A DNA stretch of 64,000 nt from Fluviicola sp. (GTDB taxonomy: Bacteria > Bacteroidota > Bacteroidia > Flavobacteriales_D > Crocinitomicaceae), in NCBI GenBank assembly GCA_002734065.2, contig NVXU02000043.1, forward strand, positions 1 to 64,000, given 5' to 3'. Below the pieces are notes generated by a model. It saw only the letters and a program-made list of their open reading frames with translations, was not told the DNA's origin and searched no databases. Made by a program: the position numbers and the translations under genes. Shown in pieces: positions 15,804 to 24,957 of this stretch. How positions within the stretch are numbered: the stretch's first letter is position 1; each line of letters begins with the position of its first letter.

Positions 15804-17993
15804 ATGACAAAATATATAATGCTTATTGGAAGTTTTTTGCTGCTAAATGTGGCAATCGGACAAACAAGCCCCCTGAGAATAACTGTATTAGATGAAGAAA
15901 GTAAAGAATCCATTGTAGGGGTAACAGTCTATTTTGAATCTCTCGAAAAAGGAGGTATTTCTAATATTGATGGAAAGATTGTTGTAAAAGGCATCCCCAA
16001 TGGAGAACAAGAATTTAGAATTTCTTTTGTCGGTTATGAAAAGATTGATACTGCATTGATTTTTCCTCTACAAAAAAATGATCTTATTTTTTACTTAAAA
16101 GAAAGTCAGTTTGAATTAGAAGGAGTTACGGTTACCGCTGGAAGAAGCACTCGAACCATAGAGAATATTCCAACAAGAATCGAATACATTGGTGGAGAAG
16201 AATTGGGAGAGAAATCTGTTATGAATGCCGCAAATATATCTATGGTTTTAAGAGAAAGTACAGGGATTCAAATGCAACAAACATCAATTAACAGTGGTAA
16301 CACAAACATTCGAATACAGGGTTTAGATGGTAGATATACACAATTGTTAAAAGATGGATTTCCTTTATATGGAGGGTTTTCAGGAGGATTAAGTATTATG
16401 CAAATACCACCTTTAGATTTAAAGCAATTTGGAATTATTAAAGGAAGTTCATCTACCCTTTATGGTGGTGGGGCAATAGCAGGTTTAGTAAATATGGTGT
16501 CGAAAACGCCAGAAGAAGAACCTTCTTTAGATATAATGTTGACACAAACCCATGCGTTAGGTAGTACCGCAAATATATTTTATAGTAAAAAAAATAAAAA
16601 AATAGGTTATACATTTTATGCATCTGGCAACTATCAAAAACCTTACGACCCAGAAAATGATGGCTTCAGTAATTTGCCACTAACTAAAACTCTTTCAATA
16701 AATCCAAAACTATTTTATTATCCATCAGATAAAACTACAATTTGGCTAGGAGTTAATGGTACTTACGACTTACGAACTGGAGGGGATATGATTGTTATTG
16801 AAGACGGACAAAACTCTGTAAATCAGTTTTTTGAAAAAAATGAATCTAAAAGAGTAAATACACAAGCTGTATATGAAACAAAATTCACAGATGATAAAAA
16901 ATTAATATTAAAAAATAGTGTTTCCTATTTTGACAGAAAACAAGAAATCCCTAATTATACATTTAATGGAAATCAAATTAACACATTTTCAGAAATTAAT
17001 TTCCAAACTAAAAGAGAGAAATCAGAATGGATTTTTGGAGCAAATTTATACACAAATTCTTTTGATGAAATTGCAGATAGTTTGGAGCGAGATCAAAGAG
17101 ATATTACAACAGGTGTGTTTATCAATAATATTTATGATATCTCAGATAGATGGGTGTTAGAATCAGGTGCTAGATTAGATTACTCTCAAGATTGGGGTGC
17201 TTTTCCTTTGCCTAAATTGTCTTTATTATGGAAAGCTTCTAAAAAGTTTACAAGCCGATTAGGGGGTGGATTAGGTTATAAAATTCCCGACTTATTTACG
17301 GAAGATGCTGAATACCTGTACTACCAAAATATATTTCCTATAAACAAAACGGTTCTAAAGGCTGAAAAATCATACGGTGGAAATATTGATTTTAATTATA
17401 AAACAATTATTGGAGATAAAATTTCTTTTTCAATTAATCAATTATTTTATTTAACCTCAATTAGTAACGGGTTATTATTGAATAATTCAGTAACTGTAGG
17501 GTACTTTCAATATGAAAATGCTACAGATTTTATCATTAGTAAAGGTGCAGAAACAAATATTAAATTTAAGTTCAAAGATTTCAGGTGGATATTGAACTAT
17601 GCTTATATAAATGCAACATTAAATTACTTACCAAACAGTCCGCAAAAACCATTAACTGCAAAACATAATGCGGGAACTGTTTTGATGTATGAGAGTGATA
17701 AATGGCGTATTGGTTATGAAACATATTACACAGGTAAACAAAATTTGAGTAATGGAACAGTAACACCGGATTTTTTTACAATGGGTCTTATGCTTATGAG
17801 AAATTTTAAATGGGGAAGTGTTTTCGCAAATTTTGAAAACTTCACAGATAGAAGACAATCACGTTTTAGCCCTTTAGTATTACCCCCAAATTCGAATCCA
17901 ACATTTCCTGAAATTTACGCCCCAACAGACGGTATAATTATTAGCGCAGGTATTCTAATTAAGCCATTTGGTAATGAAGATGATGATGACTAA
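15804..17993 (+). CDS. TonB-dependent outer-membrane receptor
   Basis: A 729-residue receptor. A signal peptide ends near residue 20 (VAIGQ). Residues of about 24-100 form a CarboxypepD_reg-like/CNA-B domain, about 120-230 the plug (IRIQGLDGRYTQLLKDGFPLY and the GSSSTLYGGGAIAGLVN segment), and the rest the beta-barrel ending near KPFGNE. The chromosome-style GLPGLI partner is absent. Instead it is followed at once by a CDF metal transporter (TAATG overlap) and preceded by a Fur-like gene, so the substrate is probably a metal ion or metallophore. The extreme end is Asp-rich (EDDDD) rather than an aromatic terminal residue, which is unusual for a barrel. Confidence 0.9.
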   Translation: MTKYIMLIGSFLLLNVAIGQTSPLRITVLDEESKESIVGVTVYFESLEKGGISNIDGKIVVKGIPNGEQEFRISFVGYEKIDTALIFPLQKNDLIFYLKESQFELEGVTVTAGRSTRTIENIPTRIEYIGGEELGEKSVMNAANISMVLRESTGIQMQQTSINSGNTNIRIQGLDGRYTQLLKDGFPLYGGFSGGLSIMQIPPLDLKQFGIIKGSSSTLYGGGAIAGLVNMVSKTPEEEPSLDIMLTQTHALGSTANIFYSKKNKKIGYTFYASGNYQKPYDPENDGFSNLPLTKTLSINPKLFYYPSDKTTIWLGVNGTYDLRTGGDMIVIEDGQNSVNQFFEKNESKRVNTQAVYETKFTDDKKLILKNSVSYFDRKQEIPNYTFNGNQINTFSEINFQTKREKSEWIFGANLYTNSFDEIADSLERDQRDITTGVFINNIYDISDRWVLESGARLDYSQDWGAFPLPKLSLLWKASKKFTSRLGGGLGYKIPDLFTEDAEYLYYQNIFPINKTVLKAEKSYGGNIDFNYKTIIGDKISFSINQLFYLTSISNGLLLNNSVTVGYFQYENATDFIISKGAETNIKFKFKDFRWILNYAYINATLNYLPNSPQKPLTAKHNAGTVLMYESDKWRIGYETYYTGKQNLSNGTVTPDFFTMGLMLMRNFKWGSVFANFENFTDRRQSRFSPLVLPPNSNPTFPEIYAPTDGIIISAGILIKPFGNEDDDD

Positions 17994-18787
17994 TGAAAAA
18001 AACAACTTTTGAAATAATTAAAATGGATTGCCCTTCTGAGGAGAATCTAATTCGAATGAAACTAAGTGAATTTGTAACTATTAAAAGTCTTGACTTTGAT
18101 ATTCCAAACCGAAAACTAACTATTTTTCACGAAAACCAAATTGACCAAATAGAAGTAGCTATCAACGAGTTGAATTTAGGTTGTAAGAAAATATCTTTGG
18201 AACAAACTGACCAAATTGTATTTAAAGAAAATACGAACCAAAGAAAACTACTTAGAACTGTTCTTGCCATCAATTTTGTATTTTTCATAGTAGAAATGAC
18301 TACAGGTTTAATTTCAAAATCAATGGGATTAGTCGCAGACAGTTTGGATATGCTCGCAGATTCTTTTGTTTACGGAATTAGTCTTTTTGCTGTTGGAGGA
18401 ACTGTAATCAAAAAGAAAAGGATTGCGAAACTTGCTGGGTATTTTCAAATCATCCTTGCAATTATTGGGTTCTTCGAAATTTTAAGAAGATTTTTTGGAG
18501 AAGAAAAACTTCCTAATTTTTCAACAATGATTATCGTTTCCATTTTTGCCTTGATTGCGAATGGAATTTGCCTTTATTTAATGCAAAAATCGAAAAGTAA
18601 AGACGAAGCACATATGAAAGCTAGTTTGATTTTTACTTCAAATGATATAGTCATTAATGTAGGAGTAATAATCGCAGGTGTTTTAGTGAATTGGTTAAAT
18701 TCAAGTATGCCTGATTTAATTATTGGGACAATCGTTTTTATAATTGTGATACAAGGTGCTTTTAGAATATTAAAAATTGCTAAATAA
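17993..18787 (+). CDS. CDF-family cation transporter with N-terminal HMA-like domain
   Basis: A 264-residue protein. The first 75 residues form an HMA-like domain with a MDCPSEE loop at the usual metal site, having one Cys instead of two. The remainder has about six membrane helices, with the CDF metal-site pattern SMGLVADSLDMLADS in helix two and FTSNDIVINVGV in helix five. CDF proteins exchange divalent metal for protons and usually export Zn, Co or Cd. In helix five the canonical HxxxD appears as SNDxxxN, so metal choice may be altered. It overlaps the receptor stop codon and closes the cluster. Confidence 0.85.
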   Translation: MKKTTFEIIKMDCPSEENLIRMKLSEFVTIKSLDFDIPNRKLTIFHENQIDQIEVAINELNLGCKKISLEQTDQIVFKENTNQRKLLRTVLAINFVFFIVEMTTGLISKSMGLVADSLDMLADSFVYGISLFAVGGTVIKKKRIAKLAGYFQIILAIIGFFEILRRFFGEEKLPNFSTMIIVSIFALIANGICLYLMQKSKSKDEAHMKASLIFTSNDIVINVGVIIAGVLVNWLNSSMPDLIIGTIVFIIVIQGAFRILKIAK

Positions 18788-19011
18788 ATTAACTGAATTA
18801 ATATATTGAGTAAACTTTGTATTTAACAGCTATCCAATCATCTCCTGACTATAAATAATATGCCTCAAAATTTGGTTTGATTTCTTACCGTTTTGGGTCA
18901 CTCATATCACTTCAAAACACCACCCCTCATCACTCTTAAAATCATCTCTTAATACTCCATTAAATGGTTGCTTTCAGAGCTCGCCCCCCCCCGTGTTTGA
19001 CACGTTTATTT

Positions 19012-19066
19012 GGTGTTACAAAATGGTGTTACAAAATGCTTGTAAATGTCCTAATTTTGTAACACC
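19012..19066. repeat. 13-bp direct and inverted repeats next to the att site
   Basis: GGTGTTACAAAAT occurs twice head to tail at 19012-19024 and 19025-19037, and its reverse complement ATTTTGTAACACC at 19054-19066. All copies are perfect. They lie 50-105 bases from the tRNA fragment, the usual distance for integrase arm-type sites, and just upstream of an ATG at 19074. The rest of the 18788-19413 gap also holds a C8 tract (18984-18991 and onward) with a CGTGT/ACACG hairpin (18992-19004) and the tRNA-derived sequences listed separately. Confidence 0.6.
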
Positions 19067-19116
19067 TTGCGAAATGAACATCAACAAAACCAGCGTTTAC
19101 GGGGCTTTTGCACGTA

Positions 19117-19158
19117 CTCATAACCCGAAGGTCACAGGTTCGAGTCCTGTCCCCGCTA
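19117..19158 (+). repeat. 3' half of initiator-type tRNA-Met(CAU): attachment site
   Basis: From CTCATAACCCG through the T-arm (ACAGG-TTCGAGT-CCTGT) to the acceptor strand CCCCGCTA, this is the 3' part of a tRNA with anticodon CAU (19119-19121) and the CCCG anticodon stem seen in initiator tRNA-Met. The 5' half is missing: upstream bases do not pair to rebuild the anticodon stem or acceptor. A tRNA 3' end at the junction of AT-rich cargo and chromosome is the hallmark of integration into a tRNA gene. The intact tRNA copy should be at the other, unseen end. Confidence 0.8.
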
Positions 19159-19162
19159 CTAG

Positions 19163-19191
19163 AAACCGATAGAGAAATCTGTCGGTTTTTT
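19163..19191 (+). terminator. Rho-independent terminator after the tRNA end
   Basis: An 11-bp stem AAACCGATAGA / TCTGTCGGTTT with a GAAA tetraloop and one G-T pair, followed by a T run. It would terminate the tRNA transcript in the restored, element-free locus. Confidence 0.75.
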
Positions 19192-19258
19192 CTTTGCCTA
19201 GTTTTTTATACAATAATCTAGACGAGAAGTTTATACTGAGCGACGAAGGAGTCGAAGT

Positions 19259-19275
19259 GAGTCCTGTCCCCGCTA
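19259..19275 (+). repeat. Second copy of the tRNA 3' terminal 17 bases
   Basis: GAGTCCTGTCCCCGCTA repeats 19142-19158 exactly, 117 bases further on, and is again followed by a weak hairpin with a T run (about 19293-19317). A dispersed ACTGAGC...GTCGAAGT repeat directly abuts it (19235-19258). It may be the scar of an earlier integration or of a deleted tandem tRNA. Confidence 0.55.
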
Positions 19276-19413
19276 CAAAGAGAAAAGAAAAAGGTTATCG
19301 TTATTGATAGCTTTTTTTGTACCCAAAACCTACACTAAATTTTACGTTCCCAGTTCCCCATTTCTTGTTACTTTTACCCCCATTAACATTATACACATAC
19401 AAGAATCGAACAC

Positions 19414-20199
19414 ATGGTCAAAATATTTATTCTTACAATACTGACTCTTTCTGTTTTATACAGCTGCCAAGAAACACCTGAATCGGATGGTTTTCAAGAA
19501 GAATTTGCAGAATATGTTCCAGATAATAATGAGGTTGCATTTGAACAATTAATTGCTGAAATTGAACTCAATGACTCTCTCCGAATTGGGCAAAGTTTAT
19601 TCTATTCTAAAGAAGGGGGAAGTTCAGTGGATGTAAGAATCAGAGTGAATGATTCTGGAGAAATGGTTAAAATGAGAGAGGAATACACCGTTGAGAATTC
19701 TCAAAGCATCAACAAAAACACTTTTTATTTTTCTGGTAAAGGAATGTTCGCATCCATAGAATTATTCGAAGAAGGAGAGGGAGAAACAGCTGTTTATGTG
19801 GAGAGAACGACTTATTATGACAAAGACGAAAAGCCTATTATTACAAAAAAACGACAGGCTGAGTACGAAGAAGAATTGGATTTCGAAACCTTTGCAACCG
19901 TCGGAAAACGAAGTGCATCTTATGATAGAGCGCTTGCAGTGTTAAACCAAGAAGGCGAATACGGGACAACTTTTCAAGGATTTGTAAAAGAAGAGCCTTA
20001 CCTCTATATCATTGTTGGGGAGAATGAAGAAAACGGCTATTATTCTTCGCTGGTTGTGCAATACATGACCCCGCTAATCAAAACCTTGCAAGAAAACGAA
20101 AAGAGTATGGTGGGTACTCCATTGCAAATAGTTCATGAGACATTGGACGGAGAGCAGGGTTACGAGTATCAAATATTAATGAATGTGAAGAGGAAGTAG
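19414..20199 (+). CDS. Lipoprotein of unknown function
   Basis: A 261-residue lipoprotein with a clear signal peptide and lipobox (VLYSC, Cys18). The mature part is acidic with alternating strands and no motif I recognise. Near the C-terminus it has GTPLQIVHETLDGEQGYEYQI. It is the first gene on the chromosomal side of the att site. No partner gene is near, and a period-8 repeat array begins 3 bases after its stop codon. Confidence 0.75.
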   Translation: MVKIFILTILTLSVLYSCQETPESDGFQEEFAEYVPDNNEVAFEQLIAEIELNDSLRIGQSLFYSKEGGSSVDVRIRVNDSGEMVKMREEYTVENSQSINKNTFYFSGKGMFASIELFEEGEGETAVYVERTTYYDKDEKPIITKKRQAEYEEELDFETFATVGKRSASYDRALAVLNQEGEYGTTFQGFVKEEPYLYIIVGENEENGYYSSLVVQYMTPLIKTLQENEKSMVGTPLQIVHETLDGEQGYEYQILMNVKRK

Positions 20200-20202
20200 A
20201 TC

Positions 20203-20266
20203 CAATGATTCATTGTTCTAATGATTCAATGTTTCATTGCTCCAAAGCTCTAACCCTCCAATATTA
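20203..20266 (+). repeat. Period-8 repeat array (8 units)
   Basis: Eight contiguous 8-mers: CAATGATT, CATTGTTC, TAATGATT, CAATGTTT, CATTGCTC, CAAAGCTC, TAACCCTC, CAATATTA. The array starts just after the lipoprotein stop. The rest of the 20200-20460 gap has a GCTGAGCGAAGCCGAAGTA dispersed repeat (about 20320-20337) and otherwise nothing recognisable. Confidence 0.7.
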
Positions 20267-20460
20267 CCTACCATGGACATCCATTAAAACATTGAATCAC
20301 CAGTATTGAGCTGACTCTGCTGAGCGAAGCCGAAGTATGTCGAAATATTAGTTCATTAAACCATTGACCCAACCTCCTGTCCATAGATTCGACCACTTGA
20401 AATTTTTAACACTTTTTTTCAATCCAATCTTTCTACTATTGTTCCTCTAAACGAATACAA

Positions 20461-23235
20461 ATGACTAATTACATAAAATCAATATTAATTGCATTCACGC
20501 TTTTGCTAAGCGTTACGACTTTTGGACAACAAATGTCTATTTCTGGAACTGTTTACGACTCTACGGGTGTAAAACCAGTAGAGAATGCCATTGCAATGGC
20601 TATTCGGATGAAAGACTCACTGTTGTTGGGCTTTACAAGAACAGCTGCAGATGGGACATTTACCTTAACAGGTTTTGAAGTAGATACATTCTCTCTGATT
20701 ATTGATCACGGAAGTTTCGATGAAAAAATTTACTACATGTTTGGACATGCTGAGAATGCAGAAATAGAGATTCCAAGCATTAAGTTACCTTCAAAAGCGC
20801 AAGAAATTCAAGAGGTAGTTATTTACGCAAACAGAAACCCAATATTTTACAGAGGAGACACCTTGGTGTATGTTGCCGATTCTTTTAAGGTTCATGAAGG
20901 GGCTGTTGTAGAAGATTTATTGAAAAAGCTTCCGGGTTTAACCGTAGATAAAGACGGAAAAATAACTTCGCAAGGACAAGCAATCGATAAAGTATTGGTG
21001 GACGGTGATGAATTCTTCGGGACAGACCCAACTATCGCAACAAAAAACTTAGGTGCAGACGGAATTGAAACGGTGCAAATTTACGAGAAAGAAGACGACG
21101 ACGGAATAGGCGGAGACGGAGATAAAATAAAAGTGCTTGACTTAAAATTAAAAGACAGTGCCAAAAAAGGTTATTTCGGGAGAATTTCTGGTGCAACTGA
21201 TTTTGGAGTGACACCTGTTGCAGGTGTGATTGGGACCAATCCTTTCTTTGAGGGAGAAATGCTACTCAACAAATTTGACGGCGCTCAAAAGATATCGATT
21301 TTTGCTCTAGGTTCCAATACTCCTCGTTCTAACTTCTCTCGTGGGGACATGAGTAAATTTGGATTAAGCAATGAAGAAGGTGCAGGACGAAGATTTTGGG
21401 AAGATGGAACAACCAACAGCAGTGGAATTCCTCAAACAGTGAAAGCAGGAATCTATTTCAGTGATAAGTTTGGTGAGAAGAAGAAAATAGAATTTAGCAC
21501 CAATTATTCTTATTACAACACGCAATTACTGCAAACTTCTGCAAGTCGTTCTCAATATTTCTTAAGAGATACCACTTATTTTACTGACGATTCTACGAGC
21601 AATAATTTCAGGAGTGAATCTCACCGATTCAACATGCGCTTTTTTGCTCCATTGGACTCCTTGACAACCATCGAAATTAAGCCTTCCTTTAGATTTGATG
21701 TCGGAACAACGGATGACACAGAGCTTACTGATTTCGTGGGAATCACCGGTTTTCAATCATTGCGAACGTCAATTAACAACGGTACAGATTCTAGAGGTTA
21801 CACCATAGATGGTATGGCAAGAATTAACCGCAAATTCAAGAAGAAAAAGCGAGAATTAGAACTGCGATATGACATCGATGTCTCAGACAACAAAACAGCA
21901 GGTAAGCTAAAAACGGTATCTTCTTATTTCTTTGCATCGGTTGATTCTATCATTGACCAACAGAACACTAATAACAATTCTGAAATCAGTCATTACGGAA
22001 CGGCAACTTACATTGAACCTTTGGCAAAAAAGTTGCGATTGGAACTCCAATATCTATACGAATACGGCTTCAGCGATCAGAAAAAAGAGACCTTTGACGG
22101 TGCAAACGAGACTTACACTTCCTACCGTGCTGATTTATCCAATACTTTTGACAATATTCGTCAGCAACACAGAGGAAGTGTTCGCTTTTTGTATAACGGG
22201 AAGAAACACAATATTTACATCGGTTCTCGATTGAGAAACATCGATATTTTGAATGTAAATAGAATCACTGATACTACAATTCGTCAAAATTTCACCAATA
22301 TTCTTCCAAGAATTCGATACGAATATAAGCCAAGTATGAGTAAACGATTTAGCATTGCTTATAGAACATCTTCCAGTCAACCGTCAATTACTGACTTGGC
22401 TCCGGTGCCTGATAATTCTAACCCAAACAGAATACAGGTGGGGAATCCTGATTTAATTCCCAACTATACACACACAATTAATGCCTCTTTCAATACATGG
22501 AAGGCAATGACAGGACAGTATTTTTGGTCTGGTGCTAATTTGAACATAACCAACGATGCATTTGCAACTCGAACTGACTATGATATATATGGAAGAACAA
22601 TTTCTAAGACAGTCAATGTTGACGGCAATCTGTTTGCAGTTATCTATGCTGGTGCAGGAATGCCTTTCTGGGGAAGAAAAATGACCATAAGACCAAGTAT
22701 GAATTCTTCGTTCAATAGATACACCAACCTCATCGGCCCTCTGGAGAATGTAACCGATAACTTTGCCATCTCAGGTGACCTGACCTTCGCTTTTCAATTT
22801 GATTCTTTAGAGTTTTCAGTTAACGGAAGTCAATCTTACACCAGCCCAACAAGTTCATTGAGTTCGGTTTCTAACACGCCGTTTACAACAACTAAAGTTG
22901 GTGGAGATATAACATGGAGGTTGCCCAAAGGATTTGTTATTTCAACAGATGCAGAGTATACAAGAAATGCACAAGAAGGAGAAGGGTTCTATAATTTAGA
23001 ATTCTTTGTTTGGAATGCAGAATTGAGCAAGTCATTCTTAAAAACGAACAATCTTGTGATTGCCTTGGTTGGAAAAGATTTATTGAACCAAAACATCAAT
23101 GCATCAAGACAGGTGAATGGTAACATTGTTACGGATTACAGAACAACAATTATTTCAAGGTACTTTTTATTGAAAGCTACCTTGAGATTTAACAATAGAA
23201 AAGCTAAAGAGGAGGACTATAATGGTATGTTTTAA
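20461..23235 (+). CDS. TonB-receptor-like outer-membrane beta-barrel protein
   Basis: A 924-residue outer-membrane protein of the Bacteroidota OMP_b-brl_3/TonB-receptor-like type. A signal peptide ends near residue 22 (TTFGQ). A carboxypeptidase-regulatory-like domain follows at about 24-110, then a plug-like region with LLKKLPGLTVDKDGKITSQG and VLVDGDEFFG, typical of this family, and a long barrel to the end. It overlaps by 14 bases a GLPGLI-family gene, the usual pairing. The substrate is unknown. Confidence 0.88.
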   Translation: MTNYIKSILIAFTLLLSVTTFGQQMSISGTVYDSTGVKPVENAIAMAIRMKDSLLLGFTRTAADGTFTLTGFEVDTFSLIIDHGSFDEKIYYMFGHAENAEIEIPSIKLPSKAQEIQEVVIYANRNPIFYRGDTLVYVADSFKVHEGAVVEDLLKKLPGLTVDKDGKITSQGQAIDKVLVDGDEFFGTDPTIATKNLGADGIETVQIYEKEDDDGIGGDGDKIKVLDLKLKDSAKKGYFGRISGATDFGVTPVAGVIGTNPFFEGEMLLNKFDGAQKISIFALGSNTPRSNFSRGDMSKFGLSNEEGAGRRFWEDGTTNSSGIPQTVKAGIYFSDKFGEKKKIEFSTNYSYYNTQLLQTSASRSQYFLRDTTYFTDDSTSNNFRSESHRFNMRFFAPLDSLTTIEIKPSFRFDVGTTDDTELTDFVGITGFQSLRTSINNGTDSRGYTIDGMARINRKFKKKKRELELRYDIDVSDNKTAGKLKTVSSYFFASVDSIIDQQNTNNNSEISHYGTATYIEPLAKKLRLELQYLYEYGFSDQKKETFDGANETYTSYRADLSNTFDNIRQQHRGSVRFLYNGKKHNIYIGSRLRNIDILNVNRITDTTIRQNFTNILPRIRYEYKPSMSKRFSIAYRTSSSQPSITDLAPVPDNSNPNRIQVGNPDLIPNYTHTINASFNTWKAMTGQYFWSGANLNITNDAFATRTDYDIYGRTISKTVNVDGNLFAVIYAGAGMPFWGRKMTIRPSMNSSFNRYTNLIGPLENVTDNFAISGDLTFAFQFDSLEFSVNGSQSYTSPTSSLSSVSNTPFTTTKVGGDITWRLPKGFVISTDAEYTRNAQEGEGFYNLEFFVWNAELSKSFLKTNNLVIALVGKDLLNQNINASRQVNGNIVTDYRTTIISRYFLLKATLRFNNRKAKEEDYNGMF

Positions 23236-23953
23236 GAAAATAATATTAGCAGTTGCAGTAACGCTTTATTCAGCGACAACTTTTGCACAGATTACATCAG
23301 GGAGAATTGTCTTCGAAAGAAGAACGAATCTAAAAAAACGTTTTGGTAGTGATGACCGAATGGCGCGCTTCATTACGGATGATAATAAGATTAAATTAGA
23401 ACGTTTTGAGCTCATTTTTAATGAAAAAAAGTCTGCTTTTATTCCGATAGAAGAGGAAGATGAAGCCCAAGGATTCTTAAAATACTTGACAACGAAAAAC
23501 CACGTTTATCAAGACATTGAAAACAATAAAAAATTAACTGTGATGGACCTTTGGGGTACTGAAACGTTTTTAAAAGACTCCCTGGGTCAACGAGAATGGA
23601 AAGTTACGGAGAGCAAACGAACAATTGCAGGGCATCTGTGTAGAAAAGCAATTTGGGAAATGAACGATTCTACACGAATCTATGCTTGGTTTGCACCGAA
23701 TATCGTTCCATCTATCGGTCCAGAAGGTTTCGACGGCTTACCAGGAGCAATTCTTGGTCTAGCTACAGAAGATGGAAGTGTGATTTATTTTGCAAAAGAA
23801 GTCAAAGCGCAAAAACCAGACCCTGCTAAATTGGTCAGAGATACAGGAAAAAAAGACGTTTACACCAAAACCGAGTTACGGGAGATTTTGGAAGTTAAAA
23901 TGGGCAAATGGATGAAACCAAAAGATTTTGACGCCATGTTTAGCTGGCTGTAA
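23222..23953 (+). CDS. GLPGLI-family secreted protein
   Basis: A 243-residue exported protein with a signal peptide ending at FAQ (about residue 22) and the family hallmark FDGLPGAILGL near 175-186. GLPGLI proteins are found beside TonB-type barrels in Bacteroidota and are thought to act with them at the cell surface; the mechanism is not established. The start codon lies inside the preceding barrel gene (14-base overlap), so the pair is co-translated. A weak period-8 array (23964-23987) follows the stop. Confidence 0.88.
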   Translation: MVCFKKIILAVAVTLYSATTFAQITSGRIVFERRTNLKKRFGSDDRMARFITDDNKIKLERFELIFNEKKSAFIPIEEEDEAQGFLKYLTTKNHVYQDIENNKKLTVMDLWGTETFLKDSLGQREWKVTESKRTIAGHLCRKAIWEMNDSTRIYAWFAPNIVPSIGPEGFDGLPGAILGLATEDGSVIYFAKEVKAQKPDPAKLVRDTGKKDVYTKTELREILEVKMGKWMKPKDFDAMFSWL

Positions 23954-23989
23954 TTGAATTTTTCAATGATTTAAGGAACTAATGACTTA

Positions 23990-24277
23990 TTAAATCACCC
24001 TTACAACTTCGATTAACGATTCAAAATTGTGATATTCAGCACAAACTGGAGGTTCAATAAGACCAAAACATTCTGAAAGAACATCATAATCAACTTTTAT
24101 CTTATCTCCGGTTGCAATGCCGTCTAATTTGGATTCATTACAAACCTTGTATTCTGTCGTTCCTTTTTTTAAGTAAACTCCTGAACAATCACGAACAACT
24201 TCCATTTTCTTGCTCAACTTAGAACAAGAACTAATTAGTGCAATGGCAGTAACGAATAATAACAGTCTTTTTCTCAT
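23990..24277 (-). CDS. Small lipoprotein of unknown function
   Basis: A 95-residue lipoprotein with lipobox ISSC (Cys18). The mature part has four further Cys and an OB-like run of strands (VYLKKGTTEYKVCN, GDKIKVDYDVL). Not a family I recognise. It converges with the GLPGLI gene and starts just after a period-8 repeat array that separates it from nfu. Confidence 0.7.
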   Translation of the reverse strand: MRKRLLLFVTAIALISSCSKLSKKMEVVRDCSGVYLKKGTTEYKVCNESKLDGIATGDKIKVDYDVLSECFGLIEPPVCAEYHNFESLIEVVRVI

Positions 24278-24281
24278 GTTT

Positions 24282-24313
24282 TAATGAATCAATGCTCTAA
24301 CGCTCCAACACTT
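24282..24313 (+). repeat. Period-8 repeat array (4 units)
   Basis: TAATGAAT, CAATGCTC, TAACGCTC, CAACACTT in strict 8-base register, running into the stop codon of the nfu gene on the minus strand. Confidence 0.65.
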
Positions 24314-24911
24314 ACCCATTCTCCGCAACAACTTCAGTCACTTCTGGCAAATGATCCATCAACAAAGCCTCAATTCCACCTTTTAATGTAGCAGTGCTCG
24401 AAGGACAACCTGAACAAGAACCTTTCAGTACAACAGTCACGACACCATTCTCGTAACCTCTAAAATCTATTGCACCTCCATCACTTGCAACTGCTGGGCG
24501 AACATATTCGTCAAGTAAATCGCAAATTGCCTCATCATATTCTGAAGGAGCATATACCTTTTTTGGAGCATCGTCTTCATCACTTTGCACGGCAATCTTT
24601 GATGGCATGGCAATTAAAACCTCTTTGCCTTCAAAAATCCATTCTCGTATAAATTCTCGCAATTCCATCGTAATGAAATCCCAAGAAAGGTTATCTGTCT
24701 TCGTAATTGTTATAAAATTCGACGCAATGAAAACACCATCAACAAAAGGAAGGTTGAACAACTCTTCTGCCAAGGGAGAATATCCTTTTGCTTCTGCCTT
24801 TGATCTAAACTCAGCGGAATCACCAGTGCCTAATAAGTGCTTATTCGCTACAAACTTCATCGTTGCTGGATTCGGAGTCATTTCGGTATATACGGTAACA
24901 GGAACTTTCAT
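24312..24911 (-). CDS. Nfu-type iron-sulfur cluster scaffold
   Basis: A 199-residue protein with the Nfu N-terminal domain (TPNPATMKFVANK at about 11-23) and a NifU-like C-terminal domain bearing the cluster ligands CSGC near 165-168 (GSCSGCPSSTATLKGGIE). Nfu proteins carry a 4Fe-4S cluster and pass it to target enzymes in the cytoplasm. The gene stands alone on the minus strand, upstream of a repeat-filled gap. Family assignment is firm; client proteins are unknown. Confidence 0.92.
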   Translation of the reverse strand: MKVPVTVYTEMTPNPATMKFVANKHLLGTGDSAEFRSKAEAKGYSPLAEELFNLPFVDGVFIASNFITITKTDNLSWDFITMELREFIREWIFEGKEVLIAMPSKIAVQSDEDDAPKKVYAPSEYDEAICDLLDEYVRPAVASDGGAIDFRGYENGVVTVVLKGSCSGCPSSTATLKGGIEALLMDHLPEVTEVVAENG

Positions 24912-24957
24912 ATTAAAATTAATTTAGAACAAAGTTACAAAAGAACTGGCATTAATG

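Noticed and set aside
19074-19172. A 32-codon open frame that encodes THNPKVTGSSPVPAT
   Set aside because: The second half is only the translation of the tRNA-Met fragment. The peptide is a known artefact of tRNA ends and is not a gene, although the first ten codons are discussed as a possible integrase start.
19235-19258. ACTGAGC...GTCGAAGT repeats (also about 20320, 25066 and 29653) as a novel element
   Set aside because: Short words of this kind are widely scattered in many bacterial genomes, and the copies here show no consistent context, so I noted them only as dispersed repeats.
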